From: Meandrina meandrites
Lineage: Eukaryota > Cnidaria > Anthozoa > Scleractinia > Meandrinidae
Assembly (NCBI GenBank): GCA_963693305.1
Contig: OY855913.1
Location: 22,070,114-22,134,113 of the forward strand
Direction of reading: 5' to 3'
Length of the DNA: 64,000 nucleotides
Shown: positions 10,321 through 22,123 of the stretch, piece after piece
How the letters are laid out: each line of letters starts with the position of its first letter
Position numbering within the stretch: position 1 is the stretch's first letter
The notes under the pieces: model-generated
The model's database searches: none
Seen by the model: the letters and a program-made list of their open reading frames with translations, nothing else
What the model was told of the DNA's origin: nothing
Translations under genes and position numbers: made by a program

Positions 10321-11244
10321 TTAGTTCTCACGATTCCCACGAAATATGTAAACCAAACATCTGTGATATTCTGTACGGTATCGGGCATTTAACATACAGT
10401 AAATAACAGGGTTTATGCACGCATGAAAGTTATCCAGGACGTCGGAAAACGCTAGAAGGATATCAATAGCTTTTTCCTGACTTGATCCGCCGTTTCCAAA
10501 ATCCATCAACAGCCACGCTACTTGCCCCGGGAAAAGACAGATCGCGAACAAGACAACAACTGCGGCTAAAGTTCTGATAGCCTGGTTTCTTCTCTTGATC
10601 CTTCTTGCTTCGGCAGCTCGCTGTTCCTCGGTGGCAAAACTACCACTTCGCGCGACACCACTGCTATTCAAGAGATACTTCGTGATTTTAGCATACACGA
10701 TAGTAATGATGAGGAGTGGGATCAAAAACTGAAGGAGAAAAAGCGCCAATGTGTATGCTTGCCTGTGGCTAAAGCTAGGCCAGTTCTCTACACATTTGTC
10801 TGGGTAAACGTACTTCGTAACGACAACAAGGGGCAAAACAATGACGAACGAAGAGAACCAAATGGCAGCTATCCAAGCGCGAGTCATTCGTTTGCTTGGT
10901 TTGGGCCAGTAAGGCAGGACAATTGAACGGCAACGTTGGAGCGCCATGGACGTGATGGTGAATATACTCAAGAGGTAGAAAATTGTGAAGCAGGGCAAAA
11001 TCACTCGACAGTATATCTCGGACTTTTCGATGTCTCTAAACATTCCATACGTTGTCAAAGGTAGTATGGAGATGATGAAGAGGAAGTCTGATATTGCCAG
11101 ATTTAGCACAAGCATCTGATACGCGGACTTTTTCTGTCTCTTGCGACAAACCACAATAATAGTTAGCAGGTTACCGATGAATCCCACAACAAATATCGCA
11201 GTATAAACTGCCAGTTTAAAGTAAGTTTTGGGCTGAATTTCCAT
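10321..11244 (-). CDS. Intronless rhodopsin-like (class A) GPCR, neuropeptide-receptor type
   Basis: 307 aa from the ATG at 11244-11242; an in-frame TTG two codons upstream is not a credible start. Seven hydrophobic segments are evident. Class A landmarks: GN in TM1 (N25), LAISD in TM2 (D53), cysteines C79 and C151 for the extracellular disulphide, a Trp in TM4, P175 in TM5, FP in TM6 (P239) and NPVIY in TM7 (278-282). Odd points: the TM3 DRY motif reads QRC (103-105), the TM6 toggle Trp is Leu (L237), and the N-terminus is only about nine residues with no glycosylation site. The third intracellular loop is basic (RRIKRRN). It should sense a small ligand at the plasma membrane; the ligand is unknown. 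Single-exon receptors of this kind form large lineage-specific sets in cnidarians. Confidence 0.9.
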   Translation of the reverse strand: MEIQPKTYFKLAVYTAIFVVGFIGNLLTIIVVCRKRQKKSAYQMLVLNLAISDFLFIISILPLTTYGMFRDIEKSEIYCRVILPCFTIFYLLSIFTITSMALQRCRSIVLPYWPKPSKRMTRAWIAAIWFSSFVIVLPLVVVTKYVYPDKCVENWPSFSHRQAYTLALFLLQFLIPLLIITIVYAKITKYLLNSSGVARSGSFATEEQRAAEARRIKRRNQAIRTLAAVVVLFAICLFPGQVAWLLMDFGNGGSSQEKAIDILLAFSDVLDNFHACINPVIYCMLNARYRTEYHRCLVYIFRGNREN

Positions 11245-13264
11245 CGTCAACTCCTCGTCAGAGCAAATGACTCAAACTTCAGGAAAATCACATCTCGGTC
11301 TTTATCTGAAACTAAGTCATCGATTCTTTCCAGCGAGAACCAGCCGTTAACATTTTACTCGGATAGTCGACTCCTTTTCTTTATTCGACCGACGTTTTGT
11401 TTGTCGATCTTTGTCCTGATCAAAAATAAAATGAATTTGCGAACGAAAGCTGTTAGCTTATTTATTACAAGAAAGACTAGCCGCCTGCCAGTTCTCGTCA
11501 TCTGTCAAAACCTCCCATCCAATGAAGATCAATCATTTTCAAGTATATTTCTCAGAAAATAAACATCTGAACTCAAGATCGGAAGCTGCAACACGAGAAT
11601 TAGCCTATTCAATGCGTCGGTTAACTGGGGGCAGTGAGAAAAACGAGCGAATGGAAAATTAGACGATGGATTAGTCAGAAAAACGCGGCAAAAAGCCCAG
11701 CGCCATTTTCTCAACAAACCTAACGCCTAGAACATATACGCGAACATTAGTTCAAAACTTTGCAAAATTTCCGCGTGCGACAATTTATTTCTGTTAAATA
11801 AAAGCTTCGGTAGGTGAAAAAAACAAACTTGGAATTAGTTTTTTTGTAGGCGTAAATTTCGTCTGGTCTGAAGGAAAGAATAATGGCTTAAAAGACAAAG
11901 TTAATGAAATATTGAAATTTACCTTTCTTTAAGAGGATGGATGACTCGCATTTGTATTTAGTAATTAGCAACAAAAGATAAATTTCACATGGCAGGTAAC
12001 TGATATATGTATGAAGAAGGCCAATTTCGATTTCGCGGTAGGTCTTTGCTAACTCCGCCTAACCTACTATTAGCGCAATTTCGTTTACCGAAATGCGAGG
12101 ATACATCCGTTTACAAGATCGGTAATCTTAACACGAAATTTATTCTGTTGATATTTGTTAGTAAAAGATTTGTTTTTCCTATGAAACTGGATCGTTCGTT
12201 AAATTCTTCGCCGATGGTAAACTTTAGATTTCGAAAAAAGAAAAGAACGACTGTTAATTAAATTGTGGCGTCTGAATTCCCAATTCATTGCTGGATTATC
12301 CTTACCGAAAAACATCCGTCGACACATCTTCTTCCGACAGTTGTCATCGATTTAAAGCGGAGAATAATAAATTAACATGTATCTTTTAATCTACACAACG
12401 CGAAATCCATCGTAAAGATAAAGCCTCCCCTTAACGGAGAAGTTCCAGGTTCCGCAAAGGCGCACGGACACAGAATGCGTCAGGACTCTGAAAAGGATAA
12501 TACATGTGTTTATAGCACGTGCATGAACTCAAGATGGATGTAATTCACCACTTTCTATACCAAAAAACGTAAAATATGTATGTCTCATCGATCAGTGAAT
12601 TACCGAGTTATTCTGTTGTGCTTCTCCAAAAACAATTTATACGTCTTGAATTCTCTTTGTGAATCTTTGTGCACTGTTTTTTTTTTACATATACGGGCTT
12701 TTCGAGACCTTTAACTTCGTGTACGAATAAATCTAAGTATCGGTCAATGTAAAAGAGTCTCTGAATCTCTTTAAAATGGAGCTCTGCAGCTTTCTTTTGT
12801 GTTCATTGTGCACATCAGCGTCAAATTAACAACGTCGGAAGATTATGCCATTTAATCAAGGAAAATACAGGTGTTACTACAGACATTCAGAATAAAAGTG
12901 GTAGAACTCGAGAAATTTTTAGGAAATATTAATTAGTTTGGCTGAATTCTTGTCACAAGCAAAGTCCACAAACACGGCTCAAACAGGCCCAGATGAACCG
13001 AAATCTCTTCTTCGAGACTTTGCTTGTAGCAATAGCAACTAAGAAATTTCTTTAACTTTCTTTGGCTACCGTCTACAGTATTTTGATTCCGTTCATCCCT
13101 CTCACCCTCAATTATCTTTCCCAGTGTCTCAGTCTGCCTTCGTCGAGAGAAAGTACTAATCATTTGTAACTCAAAAGGAGCAAAAAATCCTACTACGTGC
13201 ACTGTGGATTCCAGAATTCTAATAATTTGTTTCCATGCGTCAAACAACTTCCTCACAAAGTTCT
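11245..13264. other. Gene-free stretch upstream of the GPCR
   Basis: About 2 kb of AT-rich DNA with no supportable coding sequence or clear repeat. The GPCR promoter must lie at its left end, but I see no defining element. Confidence 0.4.
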
Positions 13265-13375
13265 CTCACGTATTATATATATTATAGATATATTTTTATA
13301 TTTTATGTATATATTTTACACATTTTATATAATTTTATATATTATATAAATTTATATATATTTTTATATATGTCG
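13265..13375. repeat. TATA-rich low-complexity tract
   Basis: About 110 bases of degenerate TATAT/TTTATA sequence directly beside the GC-rich 16-bp array. Confidence 0.8.
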
Positions 13376-13385
13376 ATCGAACTAA

Positions 13386-14547
13386 CAGATTCGCAGTGAC
13401 CTCGATTCGCGGTCACCGCGATTCGCGCCAACCGAAATTCGCGCGATTCGCGCTGACCTCGATTTGCGCCGACCGCGATTCACGGTGACCGCCATTCGCG
13501 CTGACCGCGATTCGCCCTGACCGCGCGATTCGCGCCAACCGCGTGTCGCAGTGACCGAGATTCGCGCTAACCGCGATTCACGGTGACCGCCATTCGCGCT
13601 GACCGCGATTCGCCCTGACCGCGATTCGCGCCAACCGCGTGTCGCAGTGACCGAGATTCGCGCTAACCGCGATTCACGGTGACCGCCATTCGCGCTGACC
13701 GCGGTTTGCGGTGTCCGCGATTCGGGCAAACCGCGATTCGCGCCGACCACGATTCGCGGTGACCGCGATCCGCGCTGAACGAGATTCGCGATGACTGCGA
13801 TTCGCCCTGACCGCGATTCGCGCCTACCGCGATTTGCGATGACCGCGATTCGCGCCGGCCGCGATTTGCGGTGACCGAGATTCGCGCAAACCGCGATTCG
13901 CGGTGAGCGCGATTCACGCCAACCGCGATTCGCGATGACCGCGATTCGCGCTGACAGCGATTCGCGCCGACCGCGATTCACGCCGACCGCGATTCGCGGC
14001 AACCGCGATTCGCGCCGACCGCCATTTGCGGTGACCGAGATTCGCGCCAACCGCGATTCGCGGTGAGCGCGATTCACGCCAACCGCGATTCGCGCCGACC
14101 GCGATTCGCGATGACCGCGATTCGCGCTGACAGCGATTCGCGCCGACCGCGATTCGCGCCAACCGCGATTCGCGCCGACCGCGATTTGCGGTGACCGAGA
14201 TTTGCGCCAACCGCGATTCGCGGTGAGCGCGATTCACGCCAACCGCGATTCGCGCCGACCGCGATTCGCGATGACCGCGATTCGCGCTGACAGCGATTCG
14301 CGCCGACCGCGATTCGCGCCAACCGCGATTCGCGCCGACCGCGATTTGCGGTGACCGAGATTCGCGCCAACCGCGATTCGCGGTGAGCGCGATTCACGCC
14401 AACGGCGATTCGCGCCGACCGCGATTCGCGATGACTGCGATTCGCGCTGACAGCGATTCGCGTCGACCGCGACTCGTGCTGACCGCAATTCGCGATGACC
14501 GCGATTCTCACTGACCGCGACTCGCACGAACCGCGACTCGCGGTGAC
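13386..14547. repeat. GC-rich 16-bp minisatellite with higher-order periods
   Basis: About 72 tandem copies of a unit like GCGATTCGCGCCGACC. The core CGCGATTCGCG is palindromic except for its centre base. Variant monomers recur at fixed distances: GGTGAGCGCGATTCACGCC begins at 13902, 14062, 14222 and 14382, exactly 160 bp apart, and GTGTCGCAG recurs 96 bp apart at 13543 and 13639. Because 16 is not a multiple of 3, the minus strand carries overlapping pseudo-proteins of a 16-residue period; these are not genes. The array is CpG-dense in AT-rich surroundings. Confidence 0.95.
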
Positions 14548-14552
14548 CATGC

Positions 14553-16080
14553 GATCGGCATATATAAATTTATTAAATTCTCAACCTCGGATAATGCAAT
14601 TCTAGCTTTCTGATTGGTTCACTAGACATGCTTGATCTCGGTTATCAGCCATTATACCTGCGTTTGACCTTATATGGGAAACGAGTGCGGCAAGTGCCGC
14701 TCAGTTTAAAAATTTTCCTGTGGGAAGCGAAAGTTCCATCAGAAAAATGGCAAATTTGGCGAGCTTTATAAGCTTATACAAGAAATAATCGACAGTGCCT
14801 TCCCTAAAACCACACAAATACCACAAAATGCCATAGTTGACTCAACTACGTAAAACTGAAAGGATTGATAAATGTACAACAAGAGCGACTGGACGAAGAA
14901 GAAAAGCAGAAAATATATTTACGGGAAGACCAGAAAACTGGCACAATTTCATTCAGTGTTCGACGTAAATGTGGCTCAGCACTTCAGTTAAGTTTGTTGC
15001 CTTTCAATCTTGATCTTGTCCTTTTATACTTCAATAAACTTCATCGAATCTGAGTGCAATTTCGTTTCAGCATAATGTAGTAGTCTTGATGACAGCCGTG
15101 GAGCCGTAAACAAGTAAAATATGTAAACACTTGCTTCGCTCGTCTTGCACAAGGCGTATAATTTCCAGAAAAGCAATTGCTTCGGATCTTCCCGTAAACC
15201 TTAATTGTTGTCACAATTTTCCAGAATGAAAAGACGATTTACGAGAAGATTTTCCGAGGAAAATCTTCTGAAGAAAACTCTCTCGCTCGCTTTCCTCGCG
15301 TGTTTCATTCAACTCAAAAAGTGAACACCGCGCCACAAATTTTCCCGCCTCCTCATACTATCACTTCGTTTATACCAAAATGAAATGTCCAGTTGATTTA
15401 TACTAAAGAAGAATTTAATAAAACAATTATTCCATTCGCCCTTGTTGGATACGAGTGGTTATAGCCAACTCGGCGCTTCGCGCCTCGTTGGCTATTTACC
15501 ACCTCGTATCCAACGCGGGCTCATGGAATAATTGTTAAATAATTCAACTGAACTCAGCTAATCTTTTAAGATGAATTTTATATTTCCAAAATGAGTTACG
15601 AAACTGAAAAAGGCTTTGTTATTTTTAATTCTTAAATTTTTAAGGGAAAGTAAACCTGGTTGGCCATTGGTTTGCCGTTGCTATATAGCATAAAGTATTT
15701 CGTATCAGGTTGCAGTAAAAATGTTTTTGTTGGAACTGCAGTGTTTCACTTGTCCAGACAGTTTAATTATGTCAGGAATAGATCAATCGGAGCCTAGAAT
15801 TATAAACTATGCAGATAAATCCCTCGCATTTGGAACGAGGGATTTATACAGTTAAATCCCTGAAACGAGGGAATAATACAGATTAATCTCATCTCTCCTT
15901 ATTTATATTCATTAATTCATACATCAGCCCCGTTCTTCTCTGCTACATTATCAAGCCCTACCTGAGTAGGTTAGGCGAAGTTAGCAAAGACCTACTGCGA
16001 AATCGAAATTGCCCTACTTCATTAATATTCAACAGTATTCTAAGTTAAATAAAGATTGTTGAATAACAAAAAAATGTGTC
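14553..16080. other. Gene-free stretch between satellite arrays
   Basis: No supportable gene. It holds the foldback at 15422-15536 and a small palindromic group at about 15812-15875 built on AAATCCCTCG and its inverse. Confidence 0.5.
15422..15536. repeat. Foldback element with AACAATTATTCCAT ends
   Basis: A near-complete palindrome. The outer arms are AACAATTATTCCAT and ATGGAATAATTGTT; inner arms TTGGATACGAG and CTCGTATCCAA follow, and the centre is a hairpin around GGCGCTTCGCGCC. The same architecture occurs at 47018-47123. Confidence 0.7.
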
Positions 16081-17290
16081 AATCATGAAATAAAAATATT
16101 TAATTAAATAAAGAAATATATAAAATCATCTACAAATTATATAAAATATATATAATATACAGAATATATAAAAATATATATAATATATAAAATATACATA
16201 AATATATATAAAAATATATAAATCTATATGGTGTATAAGAGTATATATGATATGTACATCGTATATATAAATATATAAAATACATAATATGTATAATATA
16301 CATATACTATATATAAAATATATAAAACTTTCTAAAAAATTTATAAAAATATATATAATATATAAAAATATACATAAATAGATAAATATACATCATATAT
16401 AAACAGACAATATATACATAATATATATAATATACATATAATATATAAATATGTTAATATATCAAATTATCTAAAAATTATATAAAATATAGATAATATA
16501 CATCATATATAAAAATATACATGTATATACAATATATATAATTATATAAAATATATATAATATAAATAATATATAGAAATATATATAGCAATATAATATA
16601 TATAATTATATAAAATATATATATAATATACATAATATATAGAAATATATATAGTATATGAATATATGTATAATATATAAAAATATATAGGATATATACA
16701 TATGCAAAAATATATAAAATTATATAAAAAACTATATAAAATATATATAATATATATAATTATTTAAAATATATCATATAATAATATATAGAAATAAATA
16801 TAGCAATACATTATATATAGTTATATAAAATATGTATATAATATATAGAAATATATATATATAGTATATAAATATATAATATATAAAATATATTAATGAT
16901 ACATAATATATAAATAAATACGCAATGTATATAATATATATGCAATATTTATAATATATATAATAAAAATATAAAAATATATAATATATAAAATTTTGTA
17001 AAGAATCTTATATATGCATAATATAAAAAATGTATAATATATATACATACTATGCAAACTTATATTATATATATAATACATATATCAAATATGCATAAAT
17101 ATATAAAATTATCTCAAAATTATTTAAAATATAGATAATATACATGATATATATACAATATATATAATTATATAAAATATAAATAATATGAATAATATAA
17201 AGAAATATATATATAGCAATACAATATAAGTAATTGTATAAAATATATATAATATACATAATATAGAAATATATATAGTATATAAAGTTA
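16080..17290. repeat. Long TATA-rich low-complexity tract
   Basis: About 1.2 kb of nearly pure A/T sequence made of ATATATAA and TATAAAATAT variants. The short minus-strand reading frames rich in Ile and Tyr come from composition and are not genes. Confidence 0.9.
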
Positions 17291-17786
17291 TATATAGTTA
17301 GACCTAGTTAGTCACTAAAATCAATCTCGTGCTCCAGCTAATATCTGTTTTTGTTTTTCTTTCTCTCCAGGGAAGCCGTTAATATCATTAACTGCCAGAA
17401 AGCGTCTGGAAAATATTTTTGATCAAGTTCGAAAAGGTGTTACCGCCAACACGTAGATGGTGCTAATCTTGCGAAATACATTCTTCTATTACAGTTAATA
17501 ATAAGCCATGGGTAGATTCAATCTACCCTTAGCCTAATTTGCATAAATTTTTTTCGAGGGCAAAGCTCGTCATGATATATAAATAAATGTGCAATATATA
17601 TAATATATATAATAAAAATATAAATATATATAATATATAAAATTTTATAAATTATGTTTTATATGCATAATATAAAAAATATATAGGATATATACATACT
17701 ATGCAAAAATATATAATATATATAATTATGTAAGATAAAATTCGTATTAGTAATGAAATGGTGACTTGGTAAATTAGGAATGGATG
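17291..17786. other. Short unique insert and AT tract before the 32-bp array
   Basis: At 17291-17569 a unique segment interrupts the AT-rich DNA; it includes the palindrome GGGTAGATTCAATCTACCC at about 17512-17530. From 17570 to about 17745 TATA-rich sequence resumes, then the 32-bp array begins. Confidence 0.5.
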
Positions 17787-20680
17787 GAACTCCATAGAAA
17801 CTCCATGGAGCCTGCATGGAACTCCATAGAAAGTCCATGGAGCCTGCATGGAACTCCATAGAAACTCCATGGAGCCTGCATGGAACTCCATAGAAACTCC
17901 ATGGAGCCTGCATGGAACTCCATAGAAAGTCCATGGAGCCTGCATGGAACTCCATCGAAACTCCATGGAGCCTGCATGCAACTCCATAGAAACTCCATGG
18001 AGCCTACATGGAACTCAAAGGATACTCCATGGAGCCTGCATGGAACTGCATAGAACTTCCATGGAGCCTGCATGGAACTCCATAGAAACTCCACGAATCC
18101 TGCATGGAACTTAATGGAAACTCCATGTAGCCTGCATGGAACTCCATAGAAACTCCATGGAGCCTGCATGGAACTCCATAGAAAGTCCATGGAGCCTGCA
18201 TGGAACTCCATAGAAACGCCATGGAGCCTGCATGGAACTCCATAGAAACTCCGTGTAGCCTGCATGGAACTCCATAGAAACTCCATGGAGCCTGCATGGA
18301 ACTCCATAGAAACTCCATGGAACCTGCATGGAACTCCATAGAAACTCAATGGAGCCTGCATGGAACTCCATAGAAACTCCATGGAGCCTGCATGGAACTC
18401 CATAGAAACTCCATGGAGCCTGCATGGAACTCCATAGAAACTCCATGGACCCTGCATGAAACTCCACAGAGACTCCATGGAGCCTGCATGGAACTCCATA
18501 GAAACTCCATGGAGCCTGCATGAAACTCCATAGAAACTCCATGGAGCCTGCATGGAACTCCATAGAGACTCCATGGAGCCTGCATGGAACTCCATAGAAA
18601 CTCCATGGAGCCAGCATGGAACTCAATGGAAACTCCATAGAGCCTGCATGGAACTCCATAGAAACTCCATGGAGCCTGCATGGAACTCAATGGAAACTCC
18701 ATAGAGCCTGCATGGAACTCCATAGAAACTTCATGGAGTCTGCGTGGAACTCCATAGAAAGTCCATGGAGCCTGCATGGAACTCCATAGAAACGCCATGG
18801 AGCCTGCATGGAACTCAATGGAAACTCCATGGAGCCTGCACGGAACTCAATGGAAACTCCATGGAGTTAGTATGGAACTCCATAGAAACTCCATGGAGCC
18901 TGCATGGAACTCCATAGAAACTCCATGGAGCCTGCATGGAACTCCATAGAAACTCCATGGAGCCTGCATGGAACTCCATAGAAACTCCATGGAGCCTGCA
19001 TGGAACTCCATAGAAACTCCATGGAGCCAGCATGGAACTCCATAGAGACTCCATGGAGCCTGCATGGAGCTCCATAGAAACTCCATGGAGCCTGCATGGA
19101 ACTCAATGGAAACTCCATAGAGCCTGCATGGAACTCCATAGAAACTTCATGGAGTCTGCGTGGAACTCCATAGAAAGTCCATGGAGCCTGCATGGAACTC
19201 CATAGAAACGCCATGGAGCCTGCATGGAACTCAATGGAAACTCCATGGAGCCTGCACGGAACTCAATGGAAACTCCATGGAGCCAGCATGGAACTCCCTA
19301 CTAACTCCATGGAGCTTGCATGGAACTCCATAGAAACTCCATGGAGCCTGCATGGAACTCCATAGAAACTCCATGGAGCCTGCATGGAACTCCGTAGAAA
19401 CTCCATGGAGCCTGCATGGAACTCCATAGAGACTCCATGGAGCCTGCATGGAACTCCGTAGAAACTCCATGGAGCCTGCATGGAACTCCATAGAAACTCC
19501 ATGGAGCCTGCATGGAACTCAATGGAAACTCCATAGAGCCTGCATGGAACTTCATAGAAACTCCATGGAGCCTGCATGGAACTCCATAGAGACTCCAAGG
19601 AGCCTGCATGGAACTCCATAGAAACTCCATGGAGCCTGCATGGAACTCAATGGAAACTCCATAGAGCCTGCATGGAACTTCATAGAAACTCCATGGAGCC
19701 TGCATGGAACTCAATGGAAACTCCATGGAGCCTGCATGGAACTCCATAGAAACTTCATGGAGTCTGCGTGGAACTCCATAGAAAGTCCATGGAGCCTTCA
19801 TGGAACTCCATAGAAACGCCATGGAGCCTGCATGGAACTCAATGGAAACTCCATGGAGCCTGCACGGAACTCAATGGAAACTCCATGGAGCCAGCATGGA
19901 ACTCCCTAGAAACTCCATGGAGCTTGCATGGAACTCCATAGAAACTCCATGGAGCCTGCATGGAACTCCATAGAAACTCCATGGAGCCTGCATGGAACTC
20001 CATAGAAACTCCATGGAGCCTGCATGGAACTCCATAGAAACGCCATAGAGCCTGCATGGAACTCCATAGAAACTTCATGGAGCCTGCATGGAACTCCATA
20101 GAAACGCCATGGAGCCAGCATGGAACTCAATGGAAACTCCATGGAGCCTGCACGGAACTCAATGGAAACTCCATGGAGCCAGCATGGAACTCCATAGAAA
20201 CTCCATGGAGCTTGCATGGAACTCCATAGAAACTCCATGGAGCCTGCATGGAACTCCATAGAAACTCCATGGAGCCTGCATGGAACTCCATAGAAACTCC
20301 ATGGAGCCTGCATGGAACTCCATAAAAACTCCATGGAGTCTGCATGGAACTTCATAGAAACTCCATGGAGTCTGCATGGAACTCCATAGAAACTCCATGG
20401 AGCCTGCATGGAACTCCATAGAAACTCCATGGAGTCTGCATGGAACTCCATAGAAACTCCATGGAGCCTGCATGGAACTCAATGGAAACTCCATAGAGCC
20501 TGCATGGAACTCCATAGAAACTTCATGGAGTCTGCGTGGAACTCCATAGAAAGTCCATGGAGCCTGCATGGAACTCCATAGAAACGCCATGGAGCCTGCA
20601 TGGAACTCAATGGAAACTCCATGGAGCCTGCACGGAACTCCATAAAAACTCCATTTAAACTCCATGGAAACCACATAGCG
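17787..20680. repeat. 32-bp minisatellite, about 90 copies
   Basis: The unit starts GGAACTCCATAGAAACTCC and ends ATGGAGCCTGCAT. It contains the perfect 10-bp palindrome CTCCATGGAG. The array is continuous and in register: the rare variant GTCTGCG begins at 18738, 19154, 19762 and 20530, at spacings of 416, 608 and 768, all multiples of 32. The unit has no stop trinucleotide on the minus strand, so all three minus frames stay open and give spurious proteins of a 32-residue period. The right edge decays between 20640 and 20780. Confidence 0.95.
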
Positions 20681-20896
20681 TCCTTTGAACTTCATTGAAA
20701 CTTCGTGCAACCTACATGGAAAATCTATGGAACTTCCATGAAAGTCCATGGACCTCCGTTATAACTCGAAGCAAACCTCCATTGAGTGTTCATGGAGTTT
20801 CCTAGGCTTTTGTCTGCTCTTTTCAAATTACCTGTATCATATTTTAAACTGTAACCGTTCTACATACTACATATTGTAACGAACTTGTGTATCTTT

Positions 20897-21957
20897 ATTA
20901 ATAATATACAAGCAGCAATTTCTTCATTCTGATTGGCTAAGAACATGTCAATTAATTCCAAACCAGTGCAAATAGTTAAATTGGCAGTGCAGAAAGTGAA
21001 ATTGGCAGTGCAAAACGTGAAATTAGCAGTGCAAAACGGTGAAATTGAAAATGATTGACATTTACGCCAGCTTCATGCAAAATCCATTTCGGACAAACAA
21101 AATGGCGGAAAGAAGTGAGACAAGATTGTTTGATCTGTATAACGCAATTTTATTGAAAAGCTTGAAGGTAACGCAAAGTAAAAGAGCACTACAAAAATTC
21201 CCAATGGTCGAGAGGTGTGAAAGACGAGGAATAATCACAAAAGCAATGAGGACAAAACATAAACTTGAAATTAAACTCAGGTCGACGACCAATTTTAATA
21301 CGCCAAAGCGGCACTGACAATCCTCGCCGAAACATATACTCTGAATACTTCAATTCTCTGAAGAGAAACGCGAAGAAGTACTAACCAGACTGCCTAGGAA
21401 CTGACTAATTCTTAGTTTTGAAGACGAGAGAAGCAAGCATTCTATTTTTTCAAGAGAGAAAGCTGAGAAATATTTGCAGCTGTTGTTAAAGCTCGCTCAA
21501 TAACAATTAAAGGCGCCAAAAGTGGTATTAAAAGGCAAATCTAATCTGTAGAACGTCCGGTGAAATCAGCCAGCAACACGGAGTTGTAGCTGAATGCTCT
21601 CCTCTGCACTGAGAAGAGCCCTTCGGTGGATTCTAGTTCAGTATTTCGATATTTTGTCAAAACATCATGTGCACAAACACGGCACAGACGGAGTTTCTTA
21701 AACCCACCGAAAAGAACAGCAGCAGAACCTTAGCTTAGGAAAATTTGCTTTGCTATTCAAGTTCTTCACATTTAACGGCGAGAAGACTAATTCTGAACTA
21801 AAAACTTTTCATACAGCACTTCCAGCGAGTGCATGAATTGAATATTTACGCATGAATTTACACGTCAAATTTACAGCCAGGCATTCGATCGACACATGCA
21901 TTTGTCACGAAAATTAACAAAACGTGACAGAAATGGTTGCTTGTATATTATTAACTA
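20897..21957. mobile_element. 1.06-kb element with TTAATAATATACAAGCA ends
   Basis: The left end TTAATAATATACAAGCA is repeated inverted at the right end (TGCTTGTATATTATTAA, finishing near 21954). Near the left end are three copies of a roughly 21-bp repeat containing GTGAAATTGGCAGTGCA (about 20973-21045). A 92-residue frame at 21039-21317 is basic and begins near an ATG-rich AAAATGGCGGAAAG; I do not recognise it and cannot say it is a gene. Confidence 0.5.
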
Positions 21958-22063
21958 GTAATCACATGATTTTTCTCGAGCAATTTGGAATAAATAAGCA
22001 CTCGTAAATTTTTCAAAGACTACAAATTGCACTCGCCCTACGGGCTCGTGCAATTTTGTTTGC

Positions 22064-22104
<41 letters not shown>

Positions 22105-22123
22105 TCGAAATCATGTGATTACT
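21957..22123. repeat. Foldback element
   Basis: Arms AGTAATCACATGAT and ATCATGTGATTACT, then GAGCAATTTGGAATAAATAAGCAC against its near inverse, around a core CACTCGCCCTACGGGCTCGTG. It abuts the previous element. Confidence 0.7.

Noticed and set aside
11245..11250. Two extra N-terminal codons of the GPCR starting at a TTG
   Set aside because: TTG is not a normal eukaryotic start and an ATG follows two codons later.
13386..14547. CRISPR-like array
   Set aside because: The repeats are directly adjacent with no unique spacers, and the genome is eukaryotic.
13382..14550. Long minus-strand frames rich in Arg, Glu and Ser across the GC array
   Set aside because: The 16-residue period is exactly three 16-bp monomers; several overlapping frames are open at once, there is no start context, and composition follows the DNA repeat.
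16893..17259. Ile/Tyr-rich small frames that look like membrane peptides
   Set aside because: They come from TATA-rich low-complexity DNA.
17787..20680. CRISPR-like array of 32-bp repeats
   Set aside because: No spacers and no cas genes; it is a plain minisatellite.
17652..20749. Many minus-strand proteins of MEFHAGSMEF type
   Set aside because: They are translations of a 32-bp satellite that lacks stop codons on this strand in any frame.
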